Source of the DNA: SAR202 cluster bacterium
Lineage (GTDB): Bacteria > Chloroflexota > Dehalococcoidia > Lucifugimonadales > GCA-2719675
Length of the DNA: 55,544 bases
Assembly: GCA_009392295.1 (NCBI GenBank)
Contig: VFGW01000020.1
Span: 68,616 to 124,159, forward strand
Reading direction: 5' to 3'
Shown: positions 8,543 through 17,336 of the stretch, in pieces
Layout of the letters: every line of letters begins with the position of its first letter
Numbering within the stretch: the stretch's first letter is position 1
Made by a program: the position numbers and the translations under genes
The notes under the pieces: model-generated
Told to the model about the DNA's origin: nothing
What the model saw: only the letters and a program-made list of their open reading frames with translations
Databases searched by the model: none

Positions 8543-9550
8543 CTATTTTTCTCTAGAAACTAATTTTTCTAATAGTAATTTTAGATGTATTGTTTTTTTA
8601 TGATTTAATGAAGTTGAGTTTAATAATTCTATACATGATTTATAATAGGTCATAGCAAGAGATTGTGTGTATTTTTGTGTAGAAGTTTTATCAAGTAAAT
8701 TCAAAATGATTTGAACATCTGAATGTTTAATTTTATCCGCTGAATATATCTTATTGAACAGTATTAAATCTTTTGCATTGAGTGTGTTTTTACAGTGTAT
8801 GATAGGTAAAGATTTTTTTTTGTTGATTATATCAGATCCAACAGGTTTGCCAGTTTTTGATGAATCTCCCCAAATTCCTAATACATCGTCTGTAATTTGA
8901 AATAGATATCCAAGTGATTCACTAAATTTTTTTAGTATGCTAACATCTTTATAGTTATAATTTCCTATTATTGAACCAATTATTACAGATGCTTGTAATA
9001 AAGCTCCTGTTTTTTTAGAAATCATATTTAGATATTCTTTTTCTGATATAGTTTTTTTAGTTTCAAAATGGATGTCTAGGTATTGCCCTTCAATCATTTC
9101 TAAAGTTGCTTGATTTAATACTTGAGAAATATCTGTTATTTGTTTTTTAGATAATATTTTTTCTCCATTTGTCATTTGTATGTATGCAATATTGTTAAGC
9201 ATATTACCAATAATTAAAGCTTTATCTTTACCCCATATTTTCCAAATCGTAGGCTTGTTATGTCTAAATTCGTCATTATCTTGTATATCATCATGTATCA
9301 GAGAATAATTATGAATATATTCTAAAGATAATGATGTTTCTATAAATTTAGTTGGATCAATAGAAGCAGCTGTATATATTAAAATGCATATCAGGGGTCG
9401 AATTGATTTACCTGGTCTATTTTTTGTTTCTGAATTATCTAAATTTTTTATTCCTAGAGCATACTGGATTGGGAAATATAGTTCCTTTTCATAAAGTTGG
9501 AACTGATTTCTGATATCAGTATCAATTAATTTTGTTAATTCGTTTATCAA
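8543..9550 (-). CDS. Polyprenyl diphosphate synthase (farnesyl/geranylgeranyl type)
   Basis: A 335-residue all-trans prenyl diphosphate synthase. The first aspartate-rich motif is D87-D-I-Q-D91 in SLIHDDIQDND, the second D221-D222 to D229 in QITDDVLGIWGD, and RPGKSIRP binds the homoallylic diphosphate. It elongates DMAPP with IPP in the cytoplasm; chain length (C15, C20 or longer) cannot be fixed by eye. The start is a TTG at 9550 preceded by AAAGGGGAATT, a good ribosome-binding site. It is the first gene of the minus-strand run and diverges from nuoA. Pairing with the synthase at 7064-7981 suggests a shared isoprenoid pathway. Confidence 0.88.
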   Translation of the reverse strand: MINELTKLIDTDIRNQFQLYEKELYFPIQYALGIKNLDNSETKNRPGKSIRPLICILIYTAASIDPTKFIETSLSLEYIHNYSLIHDDIQDNDEFRHNKPTIWKIWGKDKALIIGNMLNNIAYIQMTNGEKILSKKQITDISQVLNQATLEMIEGQYLDIHFETKKTISEKEYLNMISKKTGALLQASVIIGSIIGNYNYKDVSILKKFSESLGYLFQITDDVLGIWGDSSKTGKPVGSDIINKKKSLPIIHCKNTLNAKDLILFNKIYSADKIKHSDVQIILNLLDKTSTQKYTQSLAMTYYKSCIELLNSTSLNHKKTIHLKLLLEKLVSREK

Positions 9551-9651
9551 AATTCCCCTTTTTTTAAAAAGAATTACAATTGGACATTTTATTTAATATT
9601 ATCAGGATATAGAAAATTTTTAAATTTGTTTAATATTTATGTGATTTTTCA

Positions 9652-9679
9652 TTGATTCGATTCATAAAAATGCTATCCT
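9652..9679 (+). promoter_or_regulatory. Candidate nuo operon promoter with extended -10
   Basis: TTGATT (9652-9657), a 16-base spacer and TATCCT (9674-9679) with TGC directly before it (TGCTATCCT, an extended -10). Predicted transcription start is about 9686, leaving a short leader with the AGGATC ribosome-binding sequence before the nuoA ATG at 9710. It lies in the 159-base divergent gap between the prenyl synthase gene and nuoA. Inferred from pattern only. Confidence 0.4.
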
Positions 9680-9709
9680 AATATTAAATTTCATATTAAC
9701 TAGGATCTT

Positions 9710-10108
9710 ATGTTCGACGAATATTTTTCCCAATACGGTTTAATAGCAGTATTTACTTGCGTTGCTCTAGTGATACCAATAGGTATGTATATTGCCTCTT
9801 GGTTCGCTTCTTTCTTTGGCATTCAGCCTTCTAATCCAAGTTCTGTAAAAGCATCTATTTATGAATGTGGTTTTGAATCAGTTCCTGGTTCATGGAATCA
9901 ATTCAATTTTAGATATTATGCGATTGCATTGATATTTCTAATTTTTGATGTTGAAGTTATATTTATGATTCCATGGGCAGCAAATTATGGTGTGATGTCT
10001 AAAGAATTTGGTTTTTTCGTTTTATTTGAAATGATAGTCTTTGTAGCTATTTTGATGATTGGGTGGATTTATGCTATAAAAAAAGGTGCTTTTGCAAAAA
10101 CTTACTGA
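9710..10108 (+). CDS. nuoA: NADH-quinone oxidoreductase subunit A
   Basis: A 132-residue membrane subunit of complex I. Three hydrophobic helices are seen (about residues 10-35, 70-90 and 100-122). The loop motif YECGFES(V)PGSWNQFNFRYY and FLIFDVEVIFMIPWA are the family hallmarks. NuoA sits in the membrane arm next to the quinone site with NuoH, J and K. The ATG at 9710 has AGGATCTT upstream. It opens the plus-strand nuo operon and is followed by nuoB after 22 bases. Confidence 0.95.
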   Translation: MFDEYFSQYGLIAVFTCVALVIPIGMYIASWFASFFGIQPSNPSSVKASIYECGFESVPGSWNQFNFRYYAIALIFLIFDVEVIFMIPWAANYGVMSKEFGFFVLFEMIVFVAILMIGWIYAIKKGAFAKTY

Positions 10109-10130
10109 TAACTTATATTGATAATTCATT

Positions 10131-10727
10131 ATGACTAAAAAAAAACAACCTAAACTAACAATCGAACAATCAGAAGGGCAGTACGTAAATTTACTTAAAT
10201 CTACCAACGTTACTCCATTAACTTCTTCTGATCCCTTTGAAATCCCATCAGATTTAGAAAGAAACTTAGCAGTAACTTCTGTAGACGCTCTTCTAAATTG
10301 GGCACGTAAATCATCTGTATTTCCTTTAGCATTTGGTTTAGCTTGTTGCGCATTCGAAATGATGGCTTCTGCCATGTCACGATTTGATTTGTCTAGGTTT
10401 GGCATGGAAGTTTTTCGAGCTTCACCTAGACAGGCTGATCTTATGATCGTAGCAGGTACTGTTACTTGGAAAATGGCTCCTGCGATTGAAAGAATATATG
10501 AACAAATGCCTGATCCAAAATGGGTTATATCTATGGGAGTTTGCGCCACAAGTGGCGGACCGTATTATGAGTCTTATAGTGTTGTACCTGGAGTTGATAA
10601 GATCGTTCCTGTTGATGTGTATGTACCTGGTTGTCCACCTAGGCCGGATGCTCTTTTATATGGGATTATGCAATTACACGAAAAAATTAAACGTGACTCC
10701 ATCAGAAAAAATAATGGTAAAAAATGA
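10131..10727 (+). CDS. nuoB: NADH-quinone oxidoreductase subunit B (cluster N2)
   Basis: A 198-residue NuoB carrying all four ligands of the terminal [4Fe-4S] cluster N2: tandem C72-C73 in [11 protein letters not shown]138 in MGVCATSGG and C168 in VPGCPPRPD. It delivers electrons to quinone at the interface with NuoD. The first 35 residues are polar and variable, as is usual. Its stop overlaps the nuoC ATG by 4 bases. The antisense frame across this gene is long but codon-degenerate and not a gene. Confidence 0.97.
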   Translation: MTKKKQPKLTIEQSEGQYVNLLKSTNVTPLTSSDPFEIPSDLERNLAVTSVDALLNWARKSSVFPLAFGLACCAFEMMASAMSRFDLSRFGMEVFRASPRQADLMIVAGTVTWKMAPAIERIYEQMPDPKWVISMGVCATSGGPYYESYSVVPGVDKIVPVDVYVPGCPPRPDALLYGIMQLHEKIKRDSIRKNNGKK

Positions 10728-11182
10728 CCAAGATACTGTCTACTGAATATTTGACCACAATTCTCCCCGATGATTTGAAAAAATCTGTGATTGATATTGC
10801 AGATGATTGTTTATATATTCCCCCTCAAGATGTTTTAAAATTTGCGAAATTTCTTAGAAATGATTCAAGACTTCAACTAGAATCTATAATCAGTTTGACT
10901 GGAGTAGATTATATAGAATATTTTGAAATTGTTTATCATATTAGATCTATGATACGTAACTCTTCAATGATTTTCGCAACTCGTATATTTGATAGATCTT
11001 CTCCAAAACTTTCTAGCGTAGTGTCAGTATGGAGAGGAGCTGAATTACAAGAAAGAGAAGTATTTGATTTGATGGGAATTGAATTTGAAAATCACCCACA
11101 AATGTCTAGAATCTTACTTTGGGAAGGTTTTAATGGCCACCCTTTAAGAAAAGATTTTGAATATATTGATTTAACGGATTAA
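10724..11182 (+). CDS. nuoC: NADH-quinone oxidoreductase subunit C
   Basis: A 152-residue NuoC (30 kDa subunit). The C-terminal signature ERE(V)[33 protein letters not shown] is the classical family pattern. It belongs to the peripheral Q-module with NuoB, D and I. It overlaps nuoB by 4 bases and ends 4 bases before nuoD. NuoC and NuoD are separate genes here, unlike the fused form of Escherichia coli. Confidence 0.95.
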   Translation: MTKILSTEYLTTILPDDLKKSVIDIADDCLYIPPQDVLKFAKFLRNDSRLQLESIISLTGVDYIEYFEIVYHIRSMIRNSSMIFATRIFDRSSPKLSSVVSVWRGAELQEREVFDLMGIEFENHPQMSRILLWEGFNGHPLRKDFEYIDLTD

Positions 11183-11186
11183 CACT

Positions 11187-12293
11187 ATGGCATTTAAAAC
11201 TGAACCAGTCACTATAAATTTAGGTCCTCAACATCCTAGTACACATGGTGTTTTTAGACTTAAAGTTACTTTTGATGGTGAACAAATTGTAGATGCAGAA
11301 CCGGTCATAGGTTACATGCATAGAGGTACTGAGAAATTAGCAGAAGAGCGTAGTTATGTTCAAATAGTTACTTTAACTGATAGACTCGATTGGGTTTCAA
11401 GTATGACCAATAATTTAGCCTATGTAAGAACTGTTGAAAAATTAGCTAATATTGATGTGCCAATCAGGGCACGATACTTACGAGTTCTTTGTTCTGAATT
11501 GCAAAGAATTGCCAGTCATCTTATTGCAACTGGTTTCCTAATGCAAGAACTAGGAACATTTGGTGGAACACCTTTGATGTATTGCTTCAGGGAACGTGAA
11601 AAAATATTAGATATGTTCGAAATGCTATGTGGTGCTCGCATCACATTAAGTTATATGCGTCCGGGTGGTTTAGTTCAAGATGCGCCTCCTGAATTTTGGG
11701 AACGACTCAAAATTTTTCAAAAGGAAATGCCTGGTTATGTTGATGAATTAGAATCATTAATTTCTGACAATGAAGTTGTTTTAGCCCGCACAAAGAATGT
11801 CGGTATTTTGTCTGATCGTGTTGCTGTAGATTCTTCTGTAACCGGTCCTATGCTTCGTGCTAGTGGTGTTAGGTGGGATTTACGAAAGGCTGATCCTTAT
11901 GAAGTTTACAATTCATTACATTTTGAAATTCCAATTGGTTCAGTTGGAGATACATTTGATAGATATTTTGTACGTATCAATGAAATTCGAGAAAGTATAA
12001 AAATTATCAATCAAGTTGTTGAACAAATTCCTACTGGCCCAATTCGTACAGAAATTCCATATTTTTTCAAACCTCCTATTGGTAATGCTTATACCTCTGT
12101 AGAAGCACCCAAAGGTGAATTAGGATTTTACTTAGTTAGTGATGGTGGTATTTCTCCGTACCGTTGTCATATAAGATCACCCTCTTTTATTAATCTCACT
12201 GTATTAAAAGATTTATTGGTTGGCTCAACTATGGCTGATTTAATTGTTGTATTTGGTAGCATCGATATTGTAATGGGTGAAGTTGATAGATGA
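11187..12293 (+). CDS. nuoD: NADH-quinone oxidoreductase subunit D
   Basis: A 368-residue NuoD (49 kDa subunit), slightly shorter than the usual ~400. It begins with the quinone-site stretch LGPQHPSTHGVFRLKVTFDGE and contains HRGTEKLAE, RIASHLIATG and the C-terminal PKGELGFYLVSDG and CHIRSPSFINL blocks, with the histidine and other residues that line the quinone pocket. It pairs with NuoB in the Q-module. It overlaps nuoH by 4 bases. Confidence 0.97.
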   Translation: MAFKTEPVTINLGPQHPSTHGVFRLKVTFDGEQIVDAEPVIGYMHRGTEKLAEERSYVQIVTLTDRLDWVSSMTNNLAYVRTVEKLANIDVPIRARYLRVLCSELQRIASHLIATGFLMQELGTFGGTPLMYCFREREKILDMFEMLCGARITLSYMRPGGLVQDAPPEFWERLKIFQKEMPGYVDELESLISDNEVVLARTKNVGILSDRVAVDSSVTGPMLRASGVRWDLRKADPYEVYNSLHFEIPIGSVGDTFDRYFVRINEIRESIKIINQVVEQIPTGPIRTEIPYFFKPPIGNAYTSVEAPKGELGFYLVSDGGISPYRCHIRSPSFINLTVLKDLLVGSTMADLIVVFGSIDIVMGEVDR

Positions 12294-13504
12294 ATATAAA
12301 CAATTTTCAAAATATTATTAATTCACTTATCCCTGGTCTACCTACATGGCTTGTGTTTATTACTTCAGCTATATTAATTTCATTTATTGTTATCAATGCT
12401 GTAGTAATTACGGGAGCTCTTACTGTTTGGTTAGAGCGTCGTTTATTAGCAAGAATACAATCTAGATTAGGTCCTAATCGATGGGGTCCTTTTGGTTTAT
12501 TCACTCCCGTGGCTGATTTGATTAAAATGATTGGTAAAGAAGATACCGTTCCTGCTACTGCGGATAAAAAAATATTTAATTTAGCTCCTATTGTTTTATT
12601 AGTTCCTGTTCTTTTGGTTTTTGCAGTTATTCCAATGTCTAATAATAGCTTTTTAGGTCAATTAAATATTGGAATACTATTCATAGTTGGTGTTACTGGT
12701 TTTAATACTTTAGCTGTTTTTATGGCTGCTTGGTCTTCACGCAATAAATATGCTTTGTTTGGAGCAATGCGTGGTGTCGCGATGTTGCTAAGTTATGAAG
12801 TTCCAATGGCATTATCTATTATTTCAATAGTTTTAACTACGAATTTCCTTCTAAATATAGATGGCTCCAATTTGAGTGCGTTGTCTCTGGTTGGTATTGT
12901 ACAAGCCCAAAAAATTCCTTTTTTCATACTACAGCCTTTAGGAGCTTTAATTTTTGTTACTGCTGCATCTGCAGAGATGAGCCGAGCTCCATTTGACATG
13001 ATTGAATCTGAATCAGAATTAGGAGCTGGATACCATACAGAATATAGTGGAATAAAATTTGCTATTTTTCAACTAACTGAATTTTTAGCACCTGTAGCAA
13101 CTGCAGCAATTATTTCAGTCATGTTTGCTGGTGGTATTAAAGGTTTAAGTTTCATACCGGGTTCAGTTATATTAGTCGTAAAAATATTTGTTATTGTACT
13201 GATATTTATTTGGATTCGTGCTACTTGGCCAAGATTACGTGTGGATCAAATAATGAATTTTGCTTGGAAATTTTTACTACCATTGTCTGTAATTAATATT
13301 TTTTCACAAGCTATAATATTGCAAATTTTTTATTCTTCTGATTCTATAATTACAATTAACGAATTATGGACTATTGCTTTTATCAATTGGATTCTTGCTG
13401 GTATATCTATTTTTCTACTTGCAAAACTTTTTGGACACAAAGGTAGAGATAAAAATATTCCTATACCATCTAAACTTGCTAATATGGAATTTACATCGGA
13501 GTAA
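12290..13504 (+). CDS. nuoH: NADH-quinone oxidoreductase subunit H
   Basis: A 404-residue polytopic membrane subunit, longer than the common 325-350. It holds the conserved WLERRLLARIQSRLGPNRWGPFG loop, ADLIKMIGKED, and the acidic loop APFDMIESESELGAGYHTEYSG that contacts the quinone channel, followed by RATWPRLRVDQ. The extra length is mostly a C-terminal helix pair and a hydrophilic tail. NuoH links the Q-module to the membrane arm. It overlaps nuoD by 4 bases and is 3 bases from nuoI. Confidence 0.96.
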   Translation: MNINNFQNIINSLIPGLPTWLVFITSAILISFIVINAVVITGALTVWLERRLLARIQSRLGPNRWGPFGLFTPVADLIKMIGKEDTVPATADKKIFNLAPIVLLVPVLLVFAVIPMSNNSFLGQLNIGILFIVGVTGFNTLAVFMAAWSSRNKYALFGAMRGVAMLLSYEVPMALSIISIVLTTNFLLNIDGSNLSALSLVGIVQAQKIPFFILQPLGALIFVTAASAEMSRAPFDMIESESELGAGYHTEYSGIKFAIFQLTEFLAPVATAAIISVMFAGGIKGLSFIPGSVILVVKIFVIVLIFIWIRATWPRLRVDQIMNFAWKFLLPLSVINIFSQAIILQIFYSSDSIITINELWTIAFINWILAGISIFLLAKLFGHKGRDKNIPIPSKLANMEFTSE

Positions 13505-13507
13505 AAT

Positions 13508-14191
13508 ATGTTTGGTTTCGGTTTAATAAAAGGTTTACTAATTACATTTAAGAATTTAATTCTTCCTAGTAGACTTTTTACTGTTCACCAATATCCAGAT
13601 CGTAAAGTGGGCCCTATAGAATTAGCCAGATATCATCAAGATTGGCAAAATACAAGTTTTATTCAATTTGTAATTAATAATCCAATAAAGACTATTAAAT
13701 CATTAATTGGGCTAATCAGTATCCAAGATAGATATCCTCAGCATTCACGTTTTAGAGGACAAGAATTTGGTTGGTATGAAAATCGTTGTACAGGCTGTGC
13801 TTCATGTGCAAAATATTGTCCACTTGGAATAATTAAAATAGAAACTAGTAGAAGCGGAGTTGATTTAGACGAAGGACAAAAATATAAAGTAGATGTTTTT
13901 GATATCGACATGGGTAGATGTATGTTTTGTGGTTTATGTGTTGAAGCTTGTCCTTACGATGCTCTTTTTATGGGAAGTGGATTCGAAGAGAGCAAATATT
14001 TTAGACAAGAATTAAATATCGATATTAATAATCTCAAAAATAATGATACTAAGCCGAGTAATTGGTTTAGACCTCAATTAGAGAGTAAAAATTATGATCC
14101 TAGAAGAAATGGGGCGCTTGAGTGGGATCAAGTTGGTAGACACCAGAAGCCTACTGATACTGATCAAGCTAATAAATGGAGTAAAAGGTAA
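13508..14191 (+). CDS. nuoI: NADH-quinone oxidoreductase subunit I (two [4Fe-4S] clusters)
   Basis: A 227-residue NuoI with two 4Fe-4S ligand sets, C94-x2-C97-x2-C100-x3-C104-P and C138-x2-C141-x2-C144-x3-C148-P, for clusters N6a and N6b. The N-terminal 70 residues are amphipathic and dock on the membrane arm. A polar C-terminal tail of about 60 residues follows the second cluster. With NuoB it passes electrons toward quinone. Since no NuoEFG genes occur here, NuoI is the likely entry point for a reduced carrier such as ferredoxin. Confidence 0.95.
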   Translation: MFGFGLIKGLLITFKNLILPSRLFTVHQYPDRKVGPIELARYHQDWQNTSFIQFVINNPIKTIKSLIGLISIQDRYPQHSRFRGQEFGWYENRCTGCASCAKYCPLGIIKIETSRSGVDLDEGQKYKVDVFDIDMGRCMFCGLCVEACPYDALFMGSGFEESKYFRQELNIDINNLKNNDTKPSNWFRPQLESKNYDPRRNGALEWDQVGRHQKPTDTDQANKWSKR

Positions 14192-14221
14192 TTGTTTTCA
14201 GATTTTGAATTAAAATTAACT

Positions 14222-14746
14222 ATGGATTTTGTTTTTTGGATTATTGCTATTCCTATAATGTTTTCTTCACTTATGGTTGTTCTTTCAACTAATTTATTTA
14301 GATCTGCTTTATTTTTAATTTTTACATTTGTAGGAGTCGCGTTCATATTTATTTTATTAAGGGCTGAATTTCTTGCTATTATAGAAATTCTTGTTTATGT
14401 TGGTGCTATTTCAGTTTTGATTATTTTTGCTATTCTTATGACTAAAAATATCGATTCTGGTAACCCTTCAAATTCTTTTAATAAATTAAGCATGTTTTTT
14501 TCTGCTCTTGTTTTTCTAATTTTAATATTTGTTTTTAGCATTACAGATTGGAACATAATTCAAAATATGAGTTTAATTGATACAAATTCAACTGAAAATA
14601 TTAAAAATATCTACTCTAACTCGATTCCACATTTGGGAAAATTGTTATTAACAGATTTTGTCCTAGCTTTTGAATTAGCCTCAGTCTTACTTATGGCTGC
14701 TTTAATAGGAGGCTTATATTTACTTAAAGGTGATGATAATGATTAA
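14222..14746 (+). CDS. nuoJ: NADH-quinone oxidoreductase subunit J
   Basis: A membrane subunit with five predicted helices and the conserved LAIIEILVYVGAISVLIIFAILM segment of helix III, the part that switches conformation during coupling. The open frame begins at a TTG at 14192 directly after the nuoI stop (184 residues), but the ATG at 14222 gives MDFVFWIIAIP, which aligns with the usual NuoJ start MEFxFY, so I prefer 14222 (174 residues). Neither start has a strong ribosome-binding site. nuoK follows after a short gap. Confidence 0.92.
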   Translation: MDFVFWIIAIPIMFSSLMVVLSTNLFRSALFLIFTFVGVAFIFILLRAEFLAIIEILVYVGAISVLIIFAILMTKNIDSGNPSNSFNKLSMFFSALVFLILIFVFSITDWNIIQNMSLIDTNSTENIKNIYSNSIPHLGKLLLTDFVLAFELASVLLMAALIGGLYLLKGDDND

Positions 14747-14769
14747 TTTTATAAAGGAAAATTTTCTTA

Positions 14770-15102
14770 ATGTTGCATAATTATTTATTTTTATCAGCTT
14801 TTATCTTTTCCATAGGTTTATATGGCGTATTATCAAAAAAGAATGCTATAACGATTTTGATGTGTGTTGAATTAATGTTAAATGCAATAAATATATCTGC
14901 AGTAGCTTTTTCTAGATATGTGTTTAATTCTTATCATCTTGTTAATGGAGATTTTGAATTTATTTTAACTGGACAAATTTTATCAATGTTTGTTGTTGCT
15001 GTTGCTGCTGCAGAAATTGCAATCGGGGTAGCAATTTTGGTAACTGTTTATAGAAATCGACAAACAGTTTTTGTTACAGAGGGAAATAAATTAAAATATT
15101 AA
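14770..15102 (+). CDS. nuoK: NADH-quinone oxidoreductase subunit K
   Basis: A 110-residue, three-helix NuoK (NuoK/MnhC/MrpC family). The conserved glutamate in CVELMLNAINI and the second in AAAEIAIGVAILV are the proton-channel carboxylates. The start ATG has AAGGAAA about 10 bases upstream. It joins the membrane arm beside NuoJ. A small non-nuo gene follows 9 bases later, before nuoL. Confidence 0.95.
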   Translation: MLHNYLFLSAFIFSIGLYGVLSKKNAITILMCVELMLNAINISAVAFSRYVFNSYHLVNGDFEFILTGQILSMFVVAVAAAEIAIGVAILVTVYRNRQTVFVTEGNKLKY

Positions 15103-15111
15103 GTTGGAGTT

Positions 15112-15306
15112 ATGTGGACTAAATATAAAATATCTAATAATTTAATGGCTGCTGAAATGTGGAAAGATGTATTTGAAGGTGAAGGTTTACCTACAAAAAT
15201 CCTACCTTTTGAAAACATTTTGGAATGGAGTGAATTCTCTAAGTTTTTTGTTATGGTACCTAAAGGTAGGGAACATGTAGCTGATGAAATCTTAAGGAAA
15301 TTATAA
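15112..15306 (+). CDS. Small DUF2007-like protein inserted in the nuo operon
   Basis: A 64-residue soluble protein between nuoK and nuoL. The ATG is preceded by TTGGAG at a good distance and the frame sits snugly between its neighbours (9 and 12-27 bases), so it is very likely expressed with complex I. The pattern of an early strand and helix (AAEMWKDVFEGEGLPTKIL) and a late VMVPKGREHVADEIL resembles the DUF2007 putative signal-transducing fold, in which a helix is followed by a short-lived ligand-binding surface. No cysteines or metal motifs are present. It is not a complex I core subunit; a role in assembly or regulation is possible but unproven. Confidence 0.75.
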   Translation: MWTKYKISNNLMAAEMWKDVFEGEGLPTKILPFENILEWSEFSKFFVMVPKGREHVADEILRKL

Positions 15307-15333
15307 ATATGATTATGTATGGGAATAGATAAA

Positions 15334-17325
15334 ATGATACCTGAGTTATTTTTATGGTTGATAATATTTTTACCATTTATTTCTTTTGCTATTATTTCAA
15401 TATTTATCAGACCATTAATTAAACAAACCGATATAATTTCTTCTTACATCAGTGTTTTTGCTATTTCACTTTCATTTATACTCTCACTTTGGGCTTTAAT
15501 TTCAGTATTTTCATCAGACGATAAGATTATATTAAATACATTTTCTTGGATCCATATAGGTGCTTTTAAGATAAATTTTGGTTTATTACTAGATCCTTTA
15601 TCTGCAGTAATGCTAATCGTTGTAACTTCTGTTAGTTTATTGGTGCAAATTTATTCTATTGGCTATATGCATGATGATAAAAGTTTTTCTAGATATTTTG
15701 CCTATTTATCACTATTTACTTCTTCTATGTTAGGTTTAGTTTTATCCGTCAATATCATTCAATTATTTATATTTTGGGAACTTGTTGGACTATGTTCTTA
15801 TCTTTTGATTGGTTTTTGGGTGACTAGGCCTTCTGCTGCTGCTGCATCTAAAAAAGCTTTTCTCATGACACGTATAGGTGATATTGGTTTTTTAATTGCT
15901 ATATTGTATTTGTCTAAATTTATAGATGTATTTGCTGCTGAATCTTTAGATCCATTTTTAATAACTGATTTAAGTAATCATTTATCAATTGGCCTTCTTT
16001 CTATTAATTCTATTACAATTATTTCAATAGGGATTTTCTTAGGTGCAATAGGAAAATCTGGACAATTTCCTCTTCATACTTGGTTACCAGATGCTATGGA
16101 AGGTCCAACACCTGTTAGCGCATTGATTCATGCGGCTACTATGGTTGCTGCTGGGGTATTTTTGGTTGCTCGTTTTTATCATATATTTGAGGCTTCAGCT
16201 ATTACAATGGATATCATTGTTGTGATCGGTATAATTACTATTTTACTATCTGCTATGTTAGGTCTTGTTATGACTGATATCAAACGTGTATTAGCTTATT
16301 CAACTGTGAGCCAATTGGGTTACATGATGCTTGCCCTTGGGGTTGGTGCTTATGTTCCTGCAATTTTTCATTTATTCACACATGCATATTTCAAAGCTTT
16401 ATTATTTTTAGGATCTGGTAATATAAGCCATGCATCTGGGGGTACTTTTGATATGCGATATTTTGGTGGCCTTAGAAAATTCATGCCACTAACATTCTTT
16501 TCTTTTTTGATTGGATCTTTAAGTCTTTCGGGTATTTTCCCTCTCGCTGGTTTTTGGAGTAAAGATGAAATTTTAACAAATTTGTATTTTAGTGATCATA
16601 TTCTTCATAATTATGTTTTCTATTTTGCTTTATTGGGTGCATTTTTCACAGCTTTATACATGTTTCGTGTTATATTTTTAACTTTTTATGGAGATTTTCG
16701 TGGTGGTGCTGAAAACGACGAAAATGTAGCACATCGTATCCCAATTCATTTATCTGATCCTCCTAAAACAATGGTTTTACCATTAATAATTCTTGCTAGT
16801 TGTACAATTTTATTTGGATATTTAGTTAATCCAACTATAGATATCTTTTTCATCAAAGCACATTGGTTATCAAATTTTTTGTATTCTGAAGAACATCATC
16901 ATGTTAGTTTCAGTATATCTATTGCATTTATTTCTACTGTAATTGCATTTTCCGGTATTTTATTATCCTATATTCTTTACTATAAAAACCAAAATTTTCT
17001 TAATAAAATTAAAAATCGTTTAACTCATTTACATAACATTCTTGAAAATAAATATTTTATTGATTACTTATACGAAAAAATCATTGTCAAGATTGTCGTA
17101 TATCAATATGTAGCAAAATTTTTATATTGGTTTGATCAACATATAGTGGATGGTGTGATTCAAATGGTAGATCAATCTTCCAAAAAAATTGCATTTCAGT
17201 TTGGAAAATTTCAAACTGGACAATTACAAAATTATGCATTGTTCATTACTATAGGTATTTTATTGATTTTTATATTTTTTGCTTTCAATAATAAAATTTG
17301 GAACATAATTAACATAAGTTTATAA
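15334..17325 (+). CDS. nuoL: NADH-quinone oxidoreductase subunit L (proton-pumping antiporter-like)
   Basis: A large polytopic subunit of about 660 residues with the Mrp-antiporter core: IFWELVGLCSYLLIGFW, GKSGQFPLHTWLPDAMEGPTPVSALIHAATMVAAGVFLVAR and the lysine in FSYFKALLFLGSG-type helix (AYFKALLFLGSGN). The C-terminal part holds the lateral helix and a final membrane span. The open frame starts at 15319 (ATG), but ATG 15334 begins MIPELFLWLIIF, closer to family starts; GGGA upstream fits it. It is the distal proton pump of complex I. Confidence 0.95.
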   Translation: MIPELFLWLIIFLPFISFAIISIFIRPLIKQTDIISSYISVFAISLSFILSLWALISVFSSDDKIILNTFSWIHIGAFKINFGLLLDPLSAVMLIVVTSVSLLVQIYSIGYMHDDKSFSRYFAYLSLFTSSMLGLVLSVNIIQLFIFWELVGLCSYLLIGFWVTRPSAAAASKKAFLMTRIGDIGFLIAILYLSKFIDVFAAESLDPFLITDLSNHLSIGLLSINSITIISIGIFLGAIGKSGQFPLHTWLPDAMEGPTPVSALIHAATMVAAGVFLVARFYHIFEASAITMDIIVVIGIITILLSAMLGLVMTDIKRVLAYSTVSQLGYMMLALGVGAYVPAIFHLFTHAYFKALLFLGSGNISHASGGTFDMRYFGGLRKFMPLTFFSFLIGSLSLSGIFPLAGFWSKDEILTNLYFSDHILHNYVFYFALLGAFFTALYMFRVIFLTFYGDFRGGAENDENVAHRIPIHLSDPPKTMVLPLIILASCTILFGYLVNPTIDIFFIKAHWLSNFLYSEEHHHVSFSISIAFISTVIAFSGILLSYILYYKNQNFLNKIKNRLTHLHNILENKYFIDYLYEKIIVKIVVYQYVAKFLYWFDQHIVDGVIQMVDQSSKKIAFQFGKFQTGQLQNYALFITIGILLIFIFFAFNNKIWNIINISL

Positions 17326-17336
17326 AGGAAAATTAA

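Noticed and set aside
10022-10549. 175-residue frame on the minus strand opposite nuoA/nuoB
   Set aside because: Antisense shadow of the well-conserved nuoB; no ribosome-binding site and no family resemblance.
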